This document shows positions 40,107 through 50,189 of a DNA stretch of 64,000 bases, in pieces. The notes beneath the pieces were generated by a model. The model saw only the letters and a program-made list of their open reading frames with translations, was not told where the DNA came from and did not search any database. Position 1 is the stretch's first letter. Every line of letters starts with the position of its first letter. A program made the position numbers and the translations under genes. The stretch spans positions 186,001-250,000 of the forward strand of contig NZ_JH600286.1 in assembly GCF_000245335.1 (NCBI RefSeq), written 5' to 3'. This stretch comes from Bacillus mojavensis RO-H-1 = KCTC 3706 (GTDB lineage: Bacteria; Bacillota; Bacilli; Bacillales; Bacillaceae).

Positions 40107-40907
40107 ATGAAATTTGCCGTATCGTCAAAAGGAGACAATGTTTCTGATACGCTGAAAAGCAAAATACAGGCGTATTTATTAGATTTTGACATGGAACTGG
40201 ATGAAAATGAACCGGAAATTGTCATTTCAGTCGGGGGCGATGGGACGCTTTTATACGCTTTTCACAGATACAGCGACAGATTAGATAAAACAGCTTTTGT
40301 CGGCGTTCACACGGGTCATCTTGGGTTTTATGCGGACTGGGTTCCTCATGAAATTGAAAAACTCGTGCTCGCAATTGCGAAAACACCGTATCACACTGTG
40401 GAATATCCGCTCCTTGAAGTAATAGTAACCTATCATGAAAATGAGCGGGAAGAAAGATATTTGGCGTTAAATGAATGTACGATTAAAAGTATAGAAGGAA
40501 GCCTTGTGGCGGATGTGGAAATCAAAGGGCAGCTTTTTGAAACGTTCCGTGGCGACGGCCTTTGCCTGTCCACGCCTTCCGGGAGCACAGCCTACAATAA
40601 AGCGCTGGGCGGAGCAATTATCCACCCATCCATCAGAGCGATTCAGCTGGCGGAAATGGCATCTATCAATAACCGCGTATTCCGGACGGTCGGATCACCG
40701 CTCCTTCTCCCTTCCCATCATGATTGCATGATTAAACCGAGAAACGAAGTTGACTTTCAAGTGACAATTGACCATTTAACCCTGCTTCATAAGGATGTAA
40801 AGTCCATCCGATGTCAGGTGGCATCTGAAAATGTAAGATTTGCAAGATTCCGTCCGTTTCCGTTTTGGAAAAGAGTCCAGGATTCATTTATCGGAAAAGG
40901 TGAGTAG
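40107..40907 (+). CDS. nadF: NAD kinase (NadF, PpnKA)
   Basis: Phosphorylates NAD+ to NADP+. The 266-residue protein has GGDGT near residue 44 ([12 protein letters not shown]) and the NE and TPSGSTAYN motifs ([16 protein letters not shown]) of the NAD kinase family. It follows yjbM and precedes yjbO by 14 bases, forming a likely operon. AGGGGAAG precedes the ATG. Confidence 0.95.
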   Translation: MKFAVSSKGDNVSDTLKSKIQAYLLDFDMELDENEPEIVISVGGDGTLLYAFHRYSDRLDKTAFVGVHTGHLGFYADWVPHEIEKLVLAIAKTPYHTVEYPLLEVIVTYHENEREERYLALNECTIKSIEGSLVADVEIKGQLFETFRGDGLCLSTPSGSTAYNKALGGAIIHPSIRAIQLAEMASINNRVFRTVGSPLLLPSHHDCMIKPRNEVDFQVTIDHLTLLHKDVKSIRCQVASENVRFARFRPFPFWKRVQDSFIGKGE

Positions 40908-40921
40908 AAAGAGGACGTATC

Positions 40922-41806
40922 GTGAAGCAATTTATTCTTGAAAAGAAGATCACTACCGCTGAAGACGGAATGACCTTAAAGGAATATACGGTCGATCTGG
41001 GAATTTCGAAGCGTCTGCTGACCGACATCAAATTTGGCGGAGGAGATCTTCTCATTAACGGTGAACATGTGACTGTTAAATACGTATTGAAAGAGGGGGA
41101 CTTTCTTATTGTAAAGTTTCCTGAGGAACAGGTGAGCGAGACGCTTTTGGCCGAGCCTGTTCCGCTCGATATTATGTATGAGGATGAACACGTGCTTGTG
41201 ATAAACAAACAGCCGTATGTGTCATCTATTCCGTCGCGAGAGCACCCGGCGGGAAGCATCGCGAATGGCATCATCCATCACTACCAAAAAAACGGAGTGC
41301 GGGCCACGGTTCATCTTGTCACCCGGCTAGACCGGGATACGTCAGGTGTCATGCTTGTTGCCAAACACCGCTTTGCCCACTCCATTTTATCGTCGGCGCA
41401 AAAAAACGGCCTTGTGAAACGCAGATATGTTGCGATTGTGCATGGACGTATGACAGAGACAGAGGGAAAGGTAGACGCCCCGATTGGCAGACATCCTGAC
41501 AGTATCATTGAACGGATAGTGACACCGGGCGGTCAGAAGGCTGTTACTCACTTTCGTGTCACACGTCTTACGGATGACTTAACCACGGTGGCATTGCAGC
41601 TTGAGACAGGGCGGACCCATCAAATTCGCGTCCATATGAGCTATCTCGGCCACCCGCTGTGCGGCGATACGTTGTACGGCGGAACGAGACAGAAGATGGA
41701 CAGGCAGGCACTACACAGTGAGCAGCTGTCATTTATCCACCCGCTGACGCAGGAAAAAATGACGTTTCATGCGGCTCTGCCGCACGATATGTTAGGAATT
41801 ATGTAA
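40922..41806 (+). CDS. yjbO: YjbO, RluA-family pseudouridine synthase
   Basis: RNA pseudouridine synthase of the RluA/RluD class, 294 residues. An N-terminal S4-like segment is followed by the catalytic LVTRLDRDTSGVMLVAK (catalytic Asp in RLDRDTSG) and ETGRTHQIRVH. GTG start at 40922 after AGAGGACG. It is the third gene after yjbM and nadF and ends in a strong terminator. Confidence 0.92.
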   Translation: MKQFILEKKITTAEDGMTLKEYTVDLGISKRLLTDIKFGGGDLLINGEHVTVKYVLKEGDFLIVKFPEEQVSETLLAEPVPLDIMYEDEHVLVINKQPYVSSIPSREHPAGSIANGIIHHYQKNGVRATVHLVTRLDRDTSGVMLVAKHRFAHSILSSAQKNGLVKRRYVAIVHGRMTETEGKVDAPIGRHPDSIIERIVTPGGQKAVTHFRVTRLTDDLTTVALQLETGRTHQIRVHMSYLGHPLCGDTLYGGTRQKMDRQALHSEQLSFIHPLTQEKMTFHAALPHDMLGIM

Positions 41807-41842
41807 AGGAGAGAATCATTAAAACGATTCTCTCCTTTTTTA
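41803..41842. terminator. Terminator of the yjbM-nadF-yjbO unit
   Basis: GGAGAGAATCATT / AACGATTCTCTCC hairpin with T6, three bases after the yjbO stop and close to the convergent prpE end. Confidence 0.9.
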
Positions 41843-42577
41843 TATGGGGCGAAATCTAGTCTCGTCATAAGGCATAGAGCTTGGAACGGAGACGGTCTCC
41901 AGTTCGGGAAAACGGAAGGCCGTCAGTTCATTTCCAAACACACAGCCTGTATCAATGTTAATGGTGCGATTTTTTATGCGGGGCTCTTTAACAGGTGTGT
42001 GTCCGTATACAACCCAGGCTGTCCCGTTATAAGAAGCGGCCCAATCCCGCCTGACGGGTCTGCCGTCCGGATACGTTTCACCCGTCACATCGCCGTAAAG
42101 CACAAAGTCCTTTACTCTCCTCGTGTTTTTGCCGATATCGTCAGCCTTTATGCCAGCATGGGCGACAACCAATTCTCCATTATGTAAGATGTCGTAAAGC
42201 GGCGCAGTTTCATAAAGCCTCATAAATTGTTCGCTGACTTTTCTTCTTTCTTCTTCAGAAAGTGCTTTAAGCTCTGCTGCAGTTGTTTCAAGACCGTGCA
42301 TCACTTTAACTGGATTTCCTTTTAAGTAGCGGTACAGCTTGTTGCAATGGTTTCCCGGGACATAGCGCACCGCTCCTTGTTCATAAGCTCCGGCTACAAA
42401 GCGGATGACTTCAATTGATTTAGGGCCCCGGTCTGTCAAATCCCCGGCAAAAACAAGCACCCTGCCTTCATCATGTACAGGCAATCCATTTTTTATTGTG
42501 TATCCAAGTTTTTCTATTAGGGCTGTCATTTCATCGTAGCAGCCATGAATATCGCTGATGATATCGTAGTAGGCCAT
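41840..42577 (-). CDS. prpE: PrpE, calcineurin-like phosphatase / Ap4A hydrolase
   Basis: PPP-family metallophosphatase, 245 residues, with the metal motifs DIHG (residues 9-12), GDLTDRGP and GNHCNK and a later VVAHAGI/VYGHTPV. PrpE of B. subtilis acts on phosphoproteins and is also described as a symmetric diadenosine tetraphosphate hydrolase. It converges on yjbO and diverges from yjbQ. Confidence 0.92.
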   Translation of the reverse strand: MAYYDIISDIHGCYDEMTALIEKLGYTIKNGLPVHDEGRVLVFAGDLTDRGPKSIEVIRFVAGAYEQGAVRYVPGNHCNKLYRYLKGNPVKVMHGLETTAAELKALSEEERRKVSEQFMRLYETAPLYDILHNGELVVAHAGIKADDIGKNTRRVKDFVLYGDVTGETYPDGRPVRRDWAASYNGTAWVVYGHTPVKEPRIKNRTINIDTGCVFGNELTAFRFPELETVSVPSSMPYDETRFRPI

Positions 42578-42759
42578 GCAGCATCCTCCTTACTCATGAT
42601 TTTATTTATTATGAAGCAAATTGCTGTGAGTCATCACCGGCTTTTATGTGCAAATTATAGAAGAATCATTTTCTAAAAAAAATGAGACCTTATTACTTTA
42701 TTTTTCATCATTACCCTTGTTAAAATCGCGTTATGTTTTTTTAAAAGGAGGTTCAGATT

Positions 42760-44604
42760 ATGGCGCATACATCTGTCGCATCATTAGTTGTCGTACTTAT
42801 CGTTGCATTTTTGACTCCCATCCTTTTGCATCGGTTTAAACTCAGCATCCCTGTTGTTGTTGCTGAAATTATTATGGGATTGATTATAGGAAAAAGCGGT
42901 CTTAATTTAGTTGTGGAGGGTGATACTTGGCTTCAGACGCTCTCTATGCTCGGATTTATCTTTTTAATGTTTTTAAGCGGTCTTGAAATTGATTTTTCAT
43001 CCTTTGAGAAGGGAAAGAAAAAGCAGTTTCTGCAAAACGGCAAGGAAGCACCCAATACATTTGCTACAGCATCCATTATTTTTATCGGTATTTTTATTTT
43101 ATCATTGCTGCTGTCTTATGGGTTCGTCGTGGCCGGATTTATCCAAAATGCTTTCTTAATGACGCTTATTATTTCTACGATTTCGTTAGGTGTTGTCGTT
43201 CCAACCTTAAAGGAAGAACGGATCATGGATTCAAACATCGGGCAGATCATCCTGCTTGTTGCCGTGATTGCTGACTTGGTCACTATGATTCTTCTTGCTG
43301 TATTTTCTTCTTTGTACGGAGAGGACAGCGGAAACATGTGGCTCTTAATGATCTTGTTTGCAGCGGGAGTAGTGCTCTACTTCTTCGGCCGGATCTTTAA
43401 ACACCGTTCTTTTGTTCAGTCCATGTCTAAAGGGACGATCCAGATTGGCACCCGTGCTATTTTCACCTTAATTATCGTACTGGTGGCTCTGTCTGAATCA
43501 CTGGGGGCAGAAAATATACTCGGTGCTTTCTTAGCGGGCGTGCTTGTTTCCCTGCTCTCGCCGAACAAGGAATTGGTTCAGCAGCTCGATTCCTTCGGCT
43601 ACGGGTTCTTAATACCGATTTTCTTTGTGATGGTCGGCGTAAAATTGGATATTTGGACACTTTTTCAGGACCCGAAAATTTTAGTGATGATTCCGCTGCT
43701 GCTTATGGCACTGTTAGTAAGCAAGATTCTTCCTATCCTGTACTTGAAGAAATGGTATGATAACCGCACAATATTGGCGTCTGGTTTCCTGCTGACATCA
43801 ACGCTTTCTCTTGTGATTGCCGCTGCGACAATCGGCCAGCAGCTTCATGTCATCAGTGCGAATATGTCAGGAGCGCTTACGCTGGTGGCGGTTATTGCAA
43901 GCATTTTTACGCCGGTCGGATTTAAAAAGCTGTACAAAAAACAGGAGCAGCCGGAGGAGAGAAAGAAGATCACATTTATCGGCGCTAATCAAATGACACT
44001 GCCTGTTACACTTGAATTGCCTGAGAGTGAGTATGAAGTGCGAGTCGTGCACGTTTATCAAGAAAACGCTGAGGAAAAGCTGTCAGACTCAGTATTTTCC
44101 GTCGAAACGCTTCCTGATTATGAGCATCAAACCCTTGAATCACTCGGTATATTTGATACAGATATCCTTGTAGTGGCGACAGGGGATGAAGACATGAATA
44201 CGGACATCGCATTATACGCCAAAGAAAAGGGGACAGAAAGAGTCATCGCCAGCACCGGATCACCGAAGAACGAAGCGAAATTGAAGGAGCAGGGCATCGG
44301 CATCTTTTCCATCTTGCTGTCGACCAAAACACTGCTTCGCGCGCTGATAGAAGCACCTGGCGTCATGAAACTGCTCACGAACCAAGAGTCCTCGCTGTAT
44401 CAAATTAATATGGAAAACAGCAAATACGACGGCGTGATTCTCCGTGAATTCCCTTTAACAGGCGATGTGATTTTTGTCAGGATTTTCAGAGGTGTGGACA
44501 GCATCGTTCCTCACGGCGATACAAGGCTGAAAATCGGAGACCGTTTAATTGTCACCGGATCACGCGGGTATGTAACGGATCTTAAGAAAACATTGGAAGG
44601 ATAA
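42760..44604 (+). CDS. yjbQ: YjbQ, CPA2-type cation/proton antiporter with RCK domain
   Basis: Membrane protein of 614 residues: about 11-12 helices of the monovalent cation:proton antiporter-2 type (GLIIGKSGLNL, FLSGLEIDF) over the first 390 residues, then an N-terminal RCK-like domain (KITFIGANQMTLPVTLELPES) and a C-terminal RCK_C/TrkA_C domain (VILREFPLTGDVIFVRIFRG...LKIGDRLIVTG). Ion and regulatory ligand are inferred from the family (K+ or Na+ and nucleotide). AGGAGG precedes the ATG. Confidence 0.9.
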   Translation: MAHTSVASLVVVLIVAFLTPILLHRFKLSIPVVVAEIIMGLIIGKSGLNLVVEGDTWLQTLSMLGFIFLMFLSGLEIDFSSFEKGKKKQFLQNGKEAPNTFATASIIFIGIFILSLLLSYGFVVAGFIQNAFLMTLIISTISLGVVVPTLKEERIMDSNIGQIILLVAVIADLVTMILLAVFSSLYGEDSGNMWLLMILFAAGVVLYFFGRIFKHRSFVQSMSKGTIQIGTRAIFTLIIVLVALSESLGAENILGAFLAGVLVSLLSPNKELVQQLDSFGYGFLIPIFFVMVGVKLDIWTLFQDPKILVMIPLLLMALLVSKILPILYLKKWYDNRTILASGFLLTSTLSLVIAAATIGQQLHVISANMSGALTLVAVIASIFTPVGFKKLYKKQEQPEERKKITFIGANQMTLPVTLELPESEYEVRVVHVYQENAEEKLSDSVFSVETLPDYEHQTLESLGIFDTDILVVATGDEDMNTDIALYAKEKGTERVIASTGSPKNEAKLKEQGIGIFSILLSTKTLLRALIEAPGVMKLLTNQESSLYQINMENSKYDGVILREFPLTGDVIFVRIFRGVDSIVPHGDTRLKIGDRLIVTGSRGYVTDLKKTLEG

Positions 44605-44670
44605 AATCTTGACCAAATAAGGATTCGTGTTAATATAGAGGTGCAGAACAATTCAATATGTATTCGTAAA

Positions 44671-44768
44671 ACCACTAGGGGTGTCCTTTATAAGGGCTGA
44701 GATAAAAGTGTGACTTTTAGACCCTCATAACTTGAACAGGTTCAGACCTGCGTAGGGAAGTGGAGCGG
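44671..44768 (+). ncRNA. TPP riboswitch (THI element)
   Basis: Contains the thiamine-box core GGGCTGAGA, ACCC, and the conserved CTGAACAGGTT-type segment (here TTGAACAGGTTCAGACC), ending GCGTAGGGAAGTGG. Its ligand, thiamin pyrophosphate, should promote the terminator at 44797-44833 and shut off tenA-thiD. Confidence 0.95.
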
Positions 44769-44796
44769 TATTTGTGTTATATAACTATGCCAATTC

Positions 44797-44833
44797 CAAA
44801 CCACTTTTCCTTGCGGGAAAGTGGTTTTTTTAT
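44797..44833 (+). terminator. Intrinsic terminator of the TPP riboswitch
   Basis: AACCACTTTTCC / GGAAAGTGGTT stem followed by T7, between the aptamer and tenA. Confidence 0.88.
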
Positions 44834-44855
44834 TATCAGACAGGGGGAATGACGT

Positions 44856-45563
44856 GTGAAGTTTTCAGAAGAATGCCGCAGTGCAGCCGCAGAATGGTGG
44901 GAGGGGAGTTTTGTCCATCCGTTCGTTACGGGAATAGGTGACGGAACTCTTCCGATTGACCGTTTTAAATACTACGTGCTTCAAGATTCTTATTATTTAA
45001 CGCATTTTGCGAAGGTGCAATCGTTCGGCGCCGCTTATGCGAAGGACCTTTATACAACGGGACGCATGGCCAGCCATGCCCAAGGTACATATGAAGCAGA
45101 AATGGCGCTTCATCGCGAGTTTACAGAGCTTTTGGAAATTAGTGAGGAAGAACAGAAGGCATTTAAGCCATCTCCTACCGCTTACTCTTATACATCTCAT
45201 ATGTACCGTTCGGTCTTGAGCGGGAATTTTGCAGAAATATTGGCAGCCCTTCTCCCGTGCTATTGGCTTTATTATGAGGTTGGTGAGAAATTGCTGACAT
45301 GTGATCCGGGGCATCCGATCTATCAGAAGTGGATTGGTACCTACGGCGGTGACTGGTTCAGACAGCAGGTGGAAGAACAAATTAACCGTTTGGATGAGCT
45401 GGCGGAAAACAGCACCGAGGAAGTGCGTGCCAAGATGAAAGAGAATTTTGTTATTTCCAGCTATTATGAATATCAGTTCTGGGGAATGGCTTATCGAAAA
45501 GAAGGCTGGTCAGACAGCGGCGTAAAAGAGGTGGAAGGACTTGGAGCTGCACGCCATAACTGA
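44856..45563 (+). CDS. tenA: TenA, thiaminase II
   Basis: Aminopyrimidine aminohydrolase that salvages thiamine breakdown products. The 235-residue protein starts at GTG 44856 ([17 protein letters not shown]) after AGGGGG. The CYWLYYEVG segment carries the catalytic Cys (about residue 135) and a later [14 protein letters not shown] matches the family. The 3' end overlaps tenI by 23 bases. TPP riboswitch controlled. Confidence 0.95.
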   Translation: MKFSEECRSAAAEWWEGSFVHPFVTGIGDGTLPIDRFKYYVLQDSYYLTHFAKVQSFGAAYAKDLYTTGRMASHAQGTYEAEMALHREFTELLEISEEEQKAFKPSPTAYSYTSHMYRSVLSGNFAEILAALLPCYWLYYEVGEKLLTCDPGHPIYQKWIGTYGGDWFRQQVEEQINRLDELAENSTEEVRAKMKENFVISSYYEYQFWGMAYRKEGWSDSGVKEVEGLGAARHN

Positions 45564-46158
45564 TGACCGCAAGCCGGTTGAAGATCTAGTGAGATCCATT
45601 ATAGCCATTCAGGATGAGGTTGATTTCATCCATATTCGAGAACGGTCTAAATCGGCGGCTGACATTTTGAAACTGCTGGAGCTTATTTCTGAAGGCGGTG
45701 TTGATAAGCAAAAGCTGGTGATGAATGGCCGGGTTGATATTGCACTTTTTTCAAATATTCATCGTGTTCAGCTGCCGAGCTGCAGCTTTTCGCCGAAACA
45801 AGTAAGAGCCAGATTTCCTCACCTGCACATTGGGCGATCAGTGCATTCACTGGAGGAAGCGCTTCAGGCAGAAAAGGATGATGCTGATTATGTTTTGTTC
45901 GGACATGTGTTTGAAACGGATTGCAAACAAGGCCTTGAGGGCAGAGGCGTGTCTTTGCTTTCAGAAATCAAACAGAGGATCACGATTCCGGTTATTTCAA
46001 TTGGAGGGATGACACCTGCCAGATTAAAAGAAGTGAAGCGAGCAGGTTCAGACGGTATTGCTGTCATGTCCGGAATTTTTTCTTCCGATGATCCTTTGGA
46101 AGCCGCCAGACGATATTCCCGCAAGCTAAAGGAGATTCAGTATGAAAAGGCATTATGA
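45541..46158 (+). CDS. tenI: TenI, thiazole tautomerase
   Basis: A ThiE-like TIM-barrel that converts the ThiG product to its aromatic tautomer. The TTG start at 45541 lies within the end of tenA after GAAGG and gives MELHAITD; 205 residues. [17 protein letters not shown] and [29 protein letters not shown] mark the phosphate-binding end of the barrel. It overlaps thiO by 17 bases. Confidence 0.93.
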   Translation: MELHAITDDRKPVEDLVRSIIAIQDEVDFIHIRERSKSAADILKLLELISEGGVDKQKLVMNGRVDIALFSNIHRVQLPSCSFSPKQVRARFPHLHIGRSVHSLEEALQAEKDDADYVLFGHVFETDCKQGLEGRGVSLLSEIKQRITIPVISIGGMTPARLKEVKRAGSDGIAVMSGIFSSDDPLEAARRYSRKLKEIQYEKAL

Positions 46159-47245
46159 TGCAGTTGTCATTGGAGGCGGAATTATTGGTTCCGCGATCGC
46201 TTATCAGTTGGCAAAAGAAAAGAAAAACACCGCATTGCTTGAAAGCGGAACAATAGGCGGCAGAACAACAAGCGCCGCGGCAGGGATGCTTGGCGCCCAT
46301 GCCGAGTGCGAGGAACGGGATGCGTTTTTTGATTTCGCCATGCACAGTCAGCGTATGTACCGAGGTCTTGGAGAGGAGCTATTTGCATTATCCGGTATCG
46401 ATATCAGAAGCATGATGGCGGTATGTTTAAGCTTGCATTCTCCGAGAAGACGTGTCACGCCTCAGACGATGACGATTTGGATTCTGTCAGCTGGCATACA
46501 AAAGAAGAAGTGCTGAAAAGAGCCGTATACGGCCAGTGAGATTTACGGGGCGAGCTTTATTCAGGATGATGTTCATGTTGAGCCTTATTTTGTATGCAAG
46601 GCATACGCTAAATCGGCTAAAGCGCTTGGTGCGGATATTTTTGAGCATACTCCTGTTCTCGATGTGACACGTGGCGGTGAATCCATTTTGGTCAAAACAG
46701 CGTCCGGTGACATGCATGCGGATTATGTCGTGGTTGCCAGCGGGGTCTGGAGCGGGATGTTTTTTAAGCAGCTCGGGCTGAATCAATCATTTTTTCCTGT
46801 AAAAGGAGAGTGCCTGTCTGTTTGGAATGATGACATTCCGCTGACAAAAACACTTTATCATGATCATTGCTATATCGTACCGAGAAAAAGCGGCAGACTG
46901 GTTGTCGGCGCGACGATGAAGCCTGGTGACTGGAGCGAGAAGGCGGATCTTGGCGGACTTCAGTCGGTTATGGAAAAAGCGAAAACGATGCTGCCGGCGA
47001 TTCAGAATATGAAGGTTGATCGTTTTTGGGCGGGACTGCGTCCGGGGACAAAGGACGGAAAGCCATACATTGGCAAGCACCCTCAGGACAGCCGCATTTT
47101 ATTTGCGGCGGGCCATTTCAGAAACGGGATTCTGCTTGCTCCTGCAACGGGTGCTTTAATTGGTGATCTCATTATGAATAAAGAGGTCAAGGCAGACTGG
47201 CTGCACGCCTTTCGAATTGATCGCAAGGAGGCGGTTCAGATATGA
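46142..47245 (+). pseudogene. thiO: ThiO, glycine oxidase, frame disrupted by a cluster of small deletions
   Basis: FAD-dependent glycine oxidase that supplies dehydroglycine for thiazole synthesis. The N-terminal FAD motif (VVIGGGIIGSAIAY) is intact to about codon 92 (SGIDIR). Frame is lost between about 46412 and 46516, where comparing the three frames suggests about five single- or double-base losses, totalling six bases. From 46517 the original frame reads KEPYTASEIYGASFIQDDVHVEP and continues intact to the TGA at 47243-47245 (GLRPGTKDGKPYIGKHP). Restoration gives 369 residues, the length I recall for the B. subtilis enzyme. Overlaps thiS by 4 bases. Confidence 0.88.
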
Positions 47246-47445
47246 TGCTTCAGCTGAACGGTAAACAAGTTGAATGGGATAGAGACACAGGTACGATTCA
47301 GGATCTGCTTGCGTCTTATCAGCTTGAACATAAAATCGTTGTCGTTGAAAGAAATAAAGAAATTATCGGCAAAGAACAATATCACGAGGTAGAGCTGTGT
47401 GATCGTGATGTCATCGAAATTGTCCATTTTGTAGGAGGCGGATGA
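47242..47445 (+). CDS. thiS: ThiS, sulfur carrier protein
   Basis: Ubiquitin-like carrier that donates sulfur as a C-terminal thiocarboxylate for thiazole formation. The 67-residue protein ends ...HFVGGG, with the diglycine needed for adenylation by ThiF. GGAGGCGG precedes the ATG, which overlaps the thiO stop. It overlaps the thiG frame at its stop. Confidence 0.92.
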   Translation: MMLQLNGKQVEWDRDTGTIQDLLASYQLEHKIVVVERNKEIIGKEQYHEVELCDRDVIEIVHFVGGG

Positions 47446-47447
47446 GA

Positions 47448-48212
47448 ATGTTAACAATTGGCGGGAAACAATTTCAATCAAGGCTGCTGTTGGGCACGGG
47501 AAAATATCCATCGTTTGATATTCAAAAGGAAGCGGTGGCTGTTTCAGAGTCTGATATTTTAACATTTGCTGTACGGAGAATGAATATCTTTGAAGCGTCT
47601 CAGCCTAATTTTCTGGAACAGCTTGATTTATCCAAATATACGCTTCTGCCAAATACAGCTGGCGCCAGTACGGCGGAAGAAGCAGTTCGAATTGCACGGC
47701 TCGCGAAAGCATCCGGGCTTTGTGACATGATTAAAGTCGAAGTCATCGGGTGCAGCCGTTCCTTGCTGCCCGATCCTGTGGAAACGTTAAAAGCGTCTGA
47801 ACAGCTTCTTGAAGAGGGATTTATCGTGCTGCCGTACACCTCGGATGATGTGGTGCTGGCGAGAAAGCTTGAAGAGCTTGGTGTTCATGCCATTATGCCG
47901 GGGGCTTCTCCGATTGGATCGGGACAGGGGATTTTAAATCCTCTGAATCTGTCATTTATCATTGAACAAGCCAAAGTGCCGGTCATCGTGGATGCCGGAA
48001 TCGGATCGCCAAAAGATGCGGCATATGCAATGGAGCTTGGAGCGGACGGCGTACTGCTGAATACGGCCGTATCAGGTGCGAACGATCCGGTGAAAATGGC
48101 GCGCGCCATGAAGCTCGCAGTAGAAGCAGGGCGTCTATCTTATGAAGCAGGCCGCATTCCAGTCAAGTCATATGGAACGGCAAGCAGTCCGGGAGAAGGT
48201 CTTCCTGTATGA
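47448..48212 (+). CDS. thiG: ThiG, thiazole synthase
   Basis: TIM-barrel enzyme that forms the thiazole phosphate from deoxyxylulose phosphate, dehydroglycine and ThiS thiocarboxylate. The start at 47448 ([20 protein letters not shown]) has AGGAGG 9 bases upstream; ATG 47442 is too close. The [11 protein letters not shown] segment contains the Schiff-base Lys (near residue 96). 254 residues. Its stop overlaps the thiF start (ATGA). Confidence 0.94.
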   Translation: MLTIGGKQFQSRLLLGTGKYPSFDIQKEAVAVSESDILTFAVRRMNIFEASQPNFLEQLDLSKYTLLPNTAGASTAEEAVRIARLAKASGLCDMIKVEVIGCSRSLLPDPVETLKASEQLLEEGFIVLPYTSDDVVLARKLEELGVHAIMPGASPIGSGQGILNPLNLSFIIEQAKVPVIVDAGIGSPKDAAYAMELGADGVLLNTAVSGANDPVKMARAMKLAVEAGRLSYEAGRIPVKSYGTASSPGEGLPV

Positions 48213-49219
48213 CGGACAGGTACTCCAGACAGGAGCTGTTTGCTCCAATCGGCCCCGAAGGCCAGAAGAAACTGAGAAAGGCACGCGTTGTGATCATCGG
48301 CGCCGGCGCACTGGGAACGGCCAGCGCAGAGATGCTGGTGAGAGCGGGAGTCGGATCGGTGAAAATCGCCGATAGAGATTACGTCGAATGGAGCAATCTT
48401 CAGCGCCAGCAGCTTTACACAGAAAATGATGTCAGAAAGGAAATGCCGAAAGCAGCGGCTGCTGAGCAACGTCTTCGTTCCATTAACAGTGATGTGGATG
48501 TAACCGGACTTGTCATGGATGTCACAGCAGAAAACGTATCCGAACTGATTCGCGGCGCATCAATCATTGTAGATGCCGCCGATAATTTTGAAACCCGGCT
48601 TATTGTTAACGATGCTGCAGTGAAAGAAGGCATTCCGTTTCTTTACGGCGCTTGTGTGGGTAGCTACGGCCTTACGTTTACTGTATTGCCGGGGGTAACC
48701 CCCTGCCTTCATTGTTTACTCGATACCCTTCCGATTGGCGGTGCGACATGCGACACAGCCGGCATTATCAGCCCGGCTGTTCTGCAGGTTGCTGTCCTTC
48801 AGGTGACAGACGCTCTGAAACTGCTGACGGGAGAGGAATGCGAGCCCGTGCTGCGCTCCTTTGACCTGTGGAAAAATGAGCGGTCAGAAGTAAGAGCAAC
48901 GGGACTTAAAGATGACTCGTGTCCAAGCTGCGGCACAAAGGATTTTCCGTTTTTATCATACGAAAACCAAACGAAGGCAGCAGTATTGTGCGGCAGAAAC
49001 ACGGTGCAAATCAGATCCTCTTTCACAAAAGAAGCAGATCTTGACGTGATGGCGGGGCAGCTGAGGCAGGCGGGGCTGGAAGTAGCAGCGAATCCGTATT
49101 TAATTTCCTGCCGCTCGGATGACATGAAAATGGTGCTGTTTCGGGACGGCAGAGCATTGATCCATGGAACAAATGATATTGCCAGGGCAAAATCCATCTA
49201 TCATAAATGGATCGGGTAA
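48209..49219 (+). CDS. thiF: ThiF, ThiS adenylyltransferase
   Basis: E1-like enzyme (HesA/MoeB/ThiF family) that adenylates the C terminus of ThiS. The 336-residue protein has the nucleotide-binding [13 protein letters not shown], the [12 protein letters not shown] segment and two zinc CxxC pairs (CLHC about residue 168; CPSC about residue 237). It overlaps thiG by 4 bases and precedes thiD by 18. Confidence 0.93.
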   Translation: MTDRYSRQELFAPIGPEGQKKLRKARVVIIGAGALGTASAEMLVRAGVGSVKIADRDYVEWSNLQRQQLYTENDVRKEMPKAAAAEQRLRSINSDVDVTGLVMDVTAENVSELIRGASIIVDAADNFETRLIVNDAAVKEGIPFLYGACVGSYGLTFTVLPGVTPCLHCLLDTLPIGGATCDTAGIISPAVLQVAVLQVTDALKLLTGEECEPVLRSFDLWKNERSEVRATGLKDDSCPSCGTKDFPFLSYENQTKAAVLCGRNTVQIRSSFTKEADLDVMAGQLRQAGLEVAANPYLISCRSDDMKMVLFRDGRALIHGTNDIARAKSIYHKWIG

Positions 49220-49237
49220 TAAAAGGAGTGTAGTTTG

Positions 49238-50050
49238 ATGAGTATATATAAAGCCTTGACGATCGCTGGGTCTGACTCAGGCGGAGGCGCGGGGATACAG
49301 GCAGATATTAAAACCTTTCAGGAGCTTGGTGTATTCGGAATGTCTGCCATCACGGCGGTAACTGCACAGAATACACTTGGCGTTCACGGCGTGTATCCGC
49401 TGACTGCAGAGGCACTGAGAGAGCAAATTGATGCTGTGGCGGAGGATTTGAGACCGGACGCCGTAAAAACAGGAATGCTTTGGAATGCAGAAATGATTGA
49501 AGAAGTGGCAAGGAAAATTGATCAATACGAATTAACCCGGGTGATCGTTGATCCGGTTATGATCGCGAAGGGCGGGGCGTCCTTGCTGCGCGATGAATCA
49601 ATCGCTACGCTGAAGGAGCTGCTGATCCCACGAAGCTATGCGATCACGCCGAATGTGCCGGAAGCAGAAGCGCTGACGGGTATGGTGATCCGTTCGCTTG
49701 ATGACCGGAAGAAAGCTGCGGAACAGCTAGTGAAGATGGGTGCGCAGCATGTGATTATCAAAGGCGGGCACCAACCTGAGGACAATCACATTACTGACCT
49801 TCTTTTTGATGGAAACATGTTTATGCAAATCAGCCATCCTTATATCGATACGAAGCATACGCATGGCACTGGCTGCACCTTTGCTGCGGCTTTAACAGCC
49901 CAAACCGCTAAAGGAGACAGCATCCATCAGGCATTCGAGGTTGCTGCCAACTTTGTCCGCGAAGCCGTAGAAAATACGCTCGGCATCGGATCGGGCCACG
50001 GGCCGACAAATCATTTCGCTTTTAAACGAAACAGCATAAAAATAAACTGA
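49238..50050 (+). CDS. thiD: ThiD, HMP / HMP-phosphate kinase
   Basis: Ribokinase-like enzyme that phosphorylates hydroxymethylpyrimidine twice for thiamine synthesis. The 270-residue protein begins MSIYKALTIAGSDSGGGAGI and has the substrate motif and the C-terminal anion hole (HTHGTGCTFAAAL). AAAGGAG precedes the ATG; TTG at 49235 is an alternative. In B. subtilis this chromosomal position is yjbV. Last gene of the operon. Confidence 0.93.
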   Translation: MSIYKALTIAGSDSGGGAGIQADIKTFQELGVFGMSAITAVTAQNTLGVHGVYPLTAEALREQIDAVAEDLRPDAVKTGMLWNAEMIEEVARKIDQYELTRVIVDPVMIAKGGASLLRDESIATLKELLIPRSYAITPNVPEAEALTGMVIRSLDDRKKAAEQLVKMGAQHVIIKGGHQPEDNHITDLLFDGNMFMQISHPYIDTKHTHGTGCTFAAALTAQTAKGDSIHQAFEVAANFVREAVENTLGIGSGHGPTNHFAFKRNSIKIN

Positions 50051-50084
50051 TGAGACCACCTGCTTATGGTGGTCTCTTTCATGT
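50049..50084 (+). terminator. Terminator of the thiamine operon
   Basis: GAGACCACC / GGTGGTCTC hairpin followed by TTTC. Confidence 0.8.
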
Positions 50085-50135
50085 TTGACTTTGGTATGCG
50101 CTTTTCATCTGGACAAGGTTATGATATGATAGGTA

Positions 50136-50153
50136 TTAAGATCAGGTACTAAT
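50136..50153 (+). promoter_or_regulatory. FapR operator upstream of fabI
   Basis: TTAAGATCAGGTACTAAT keeps the FapR half-site GGTACTAAT with a degenerate left half; it overlaps a possible -10 (TATTAA at 50134-50139, 18 bases after TGGACA at 50110-50115). Two FapR sites in one window tie fabI to fabHA-fabF. Confidence 0.75.
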
Positions 50154-50189
50154 ACTATGTCTTTAACAAATATAGGAGGCTTTATACAT

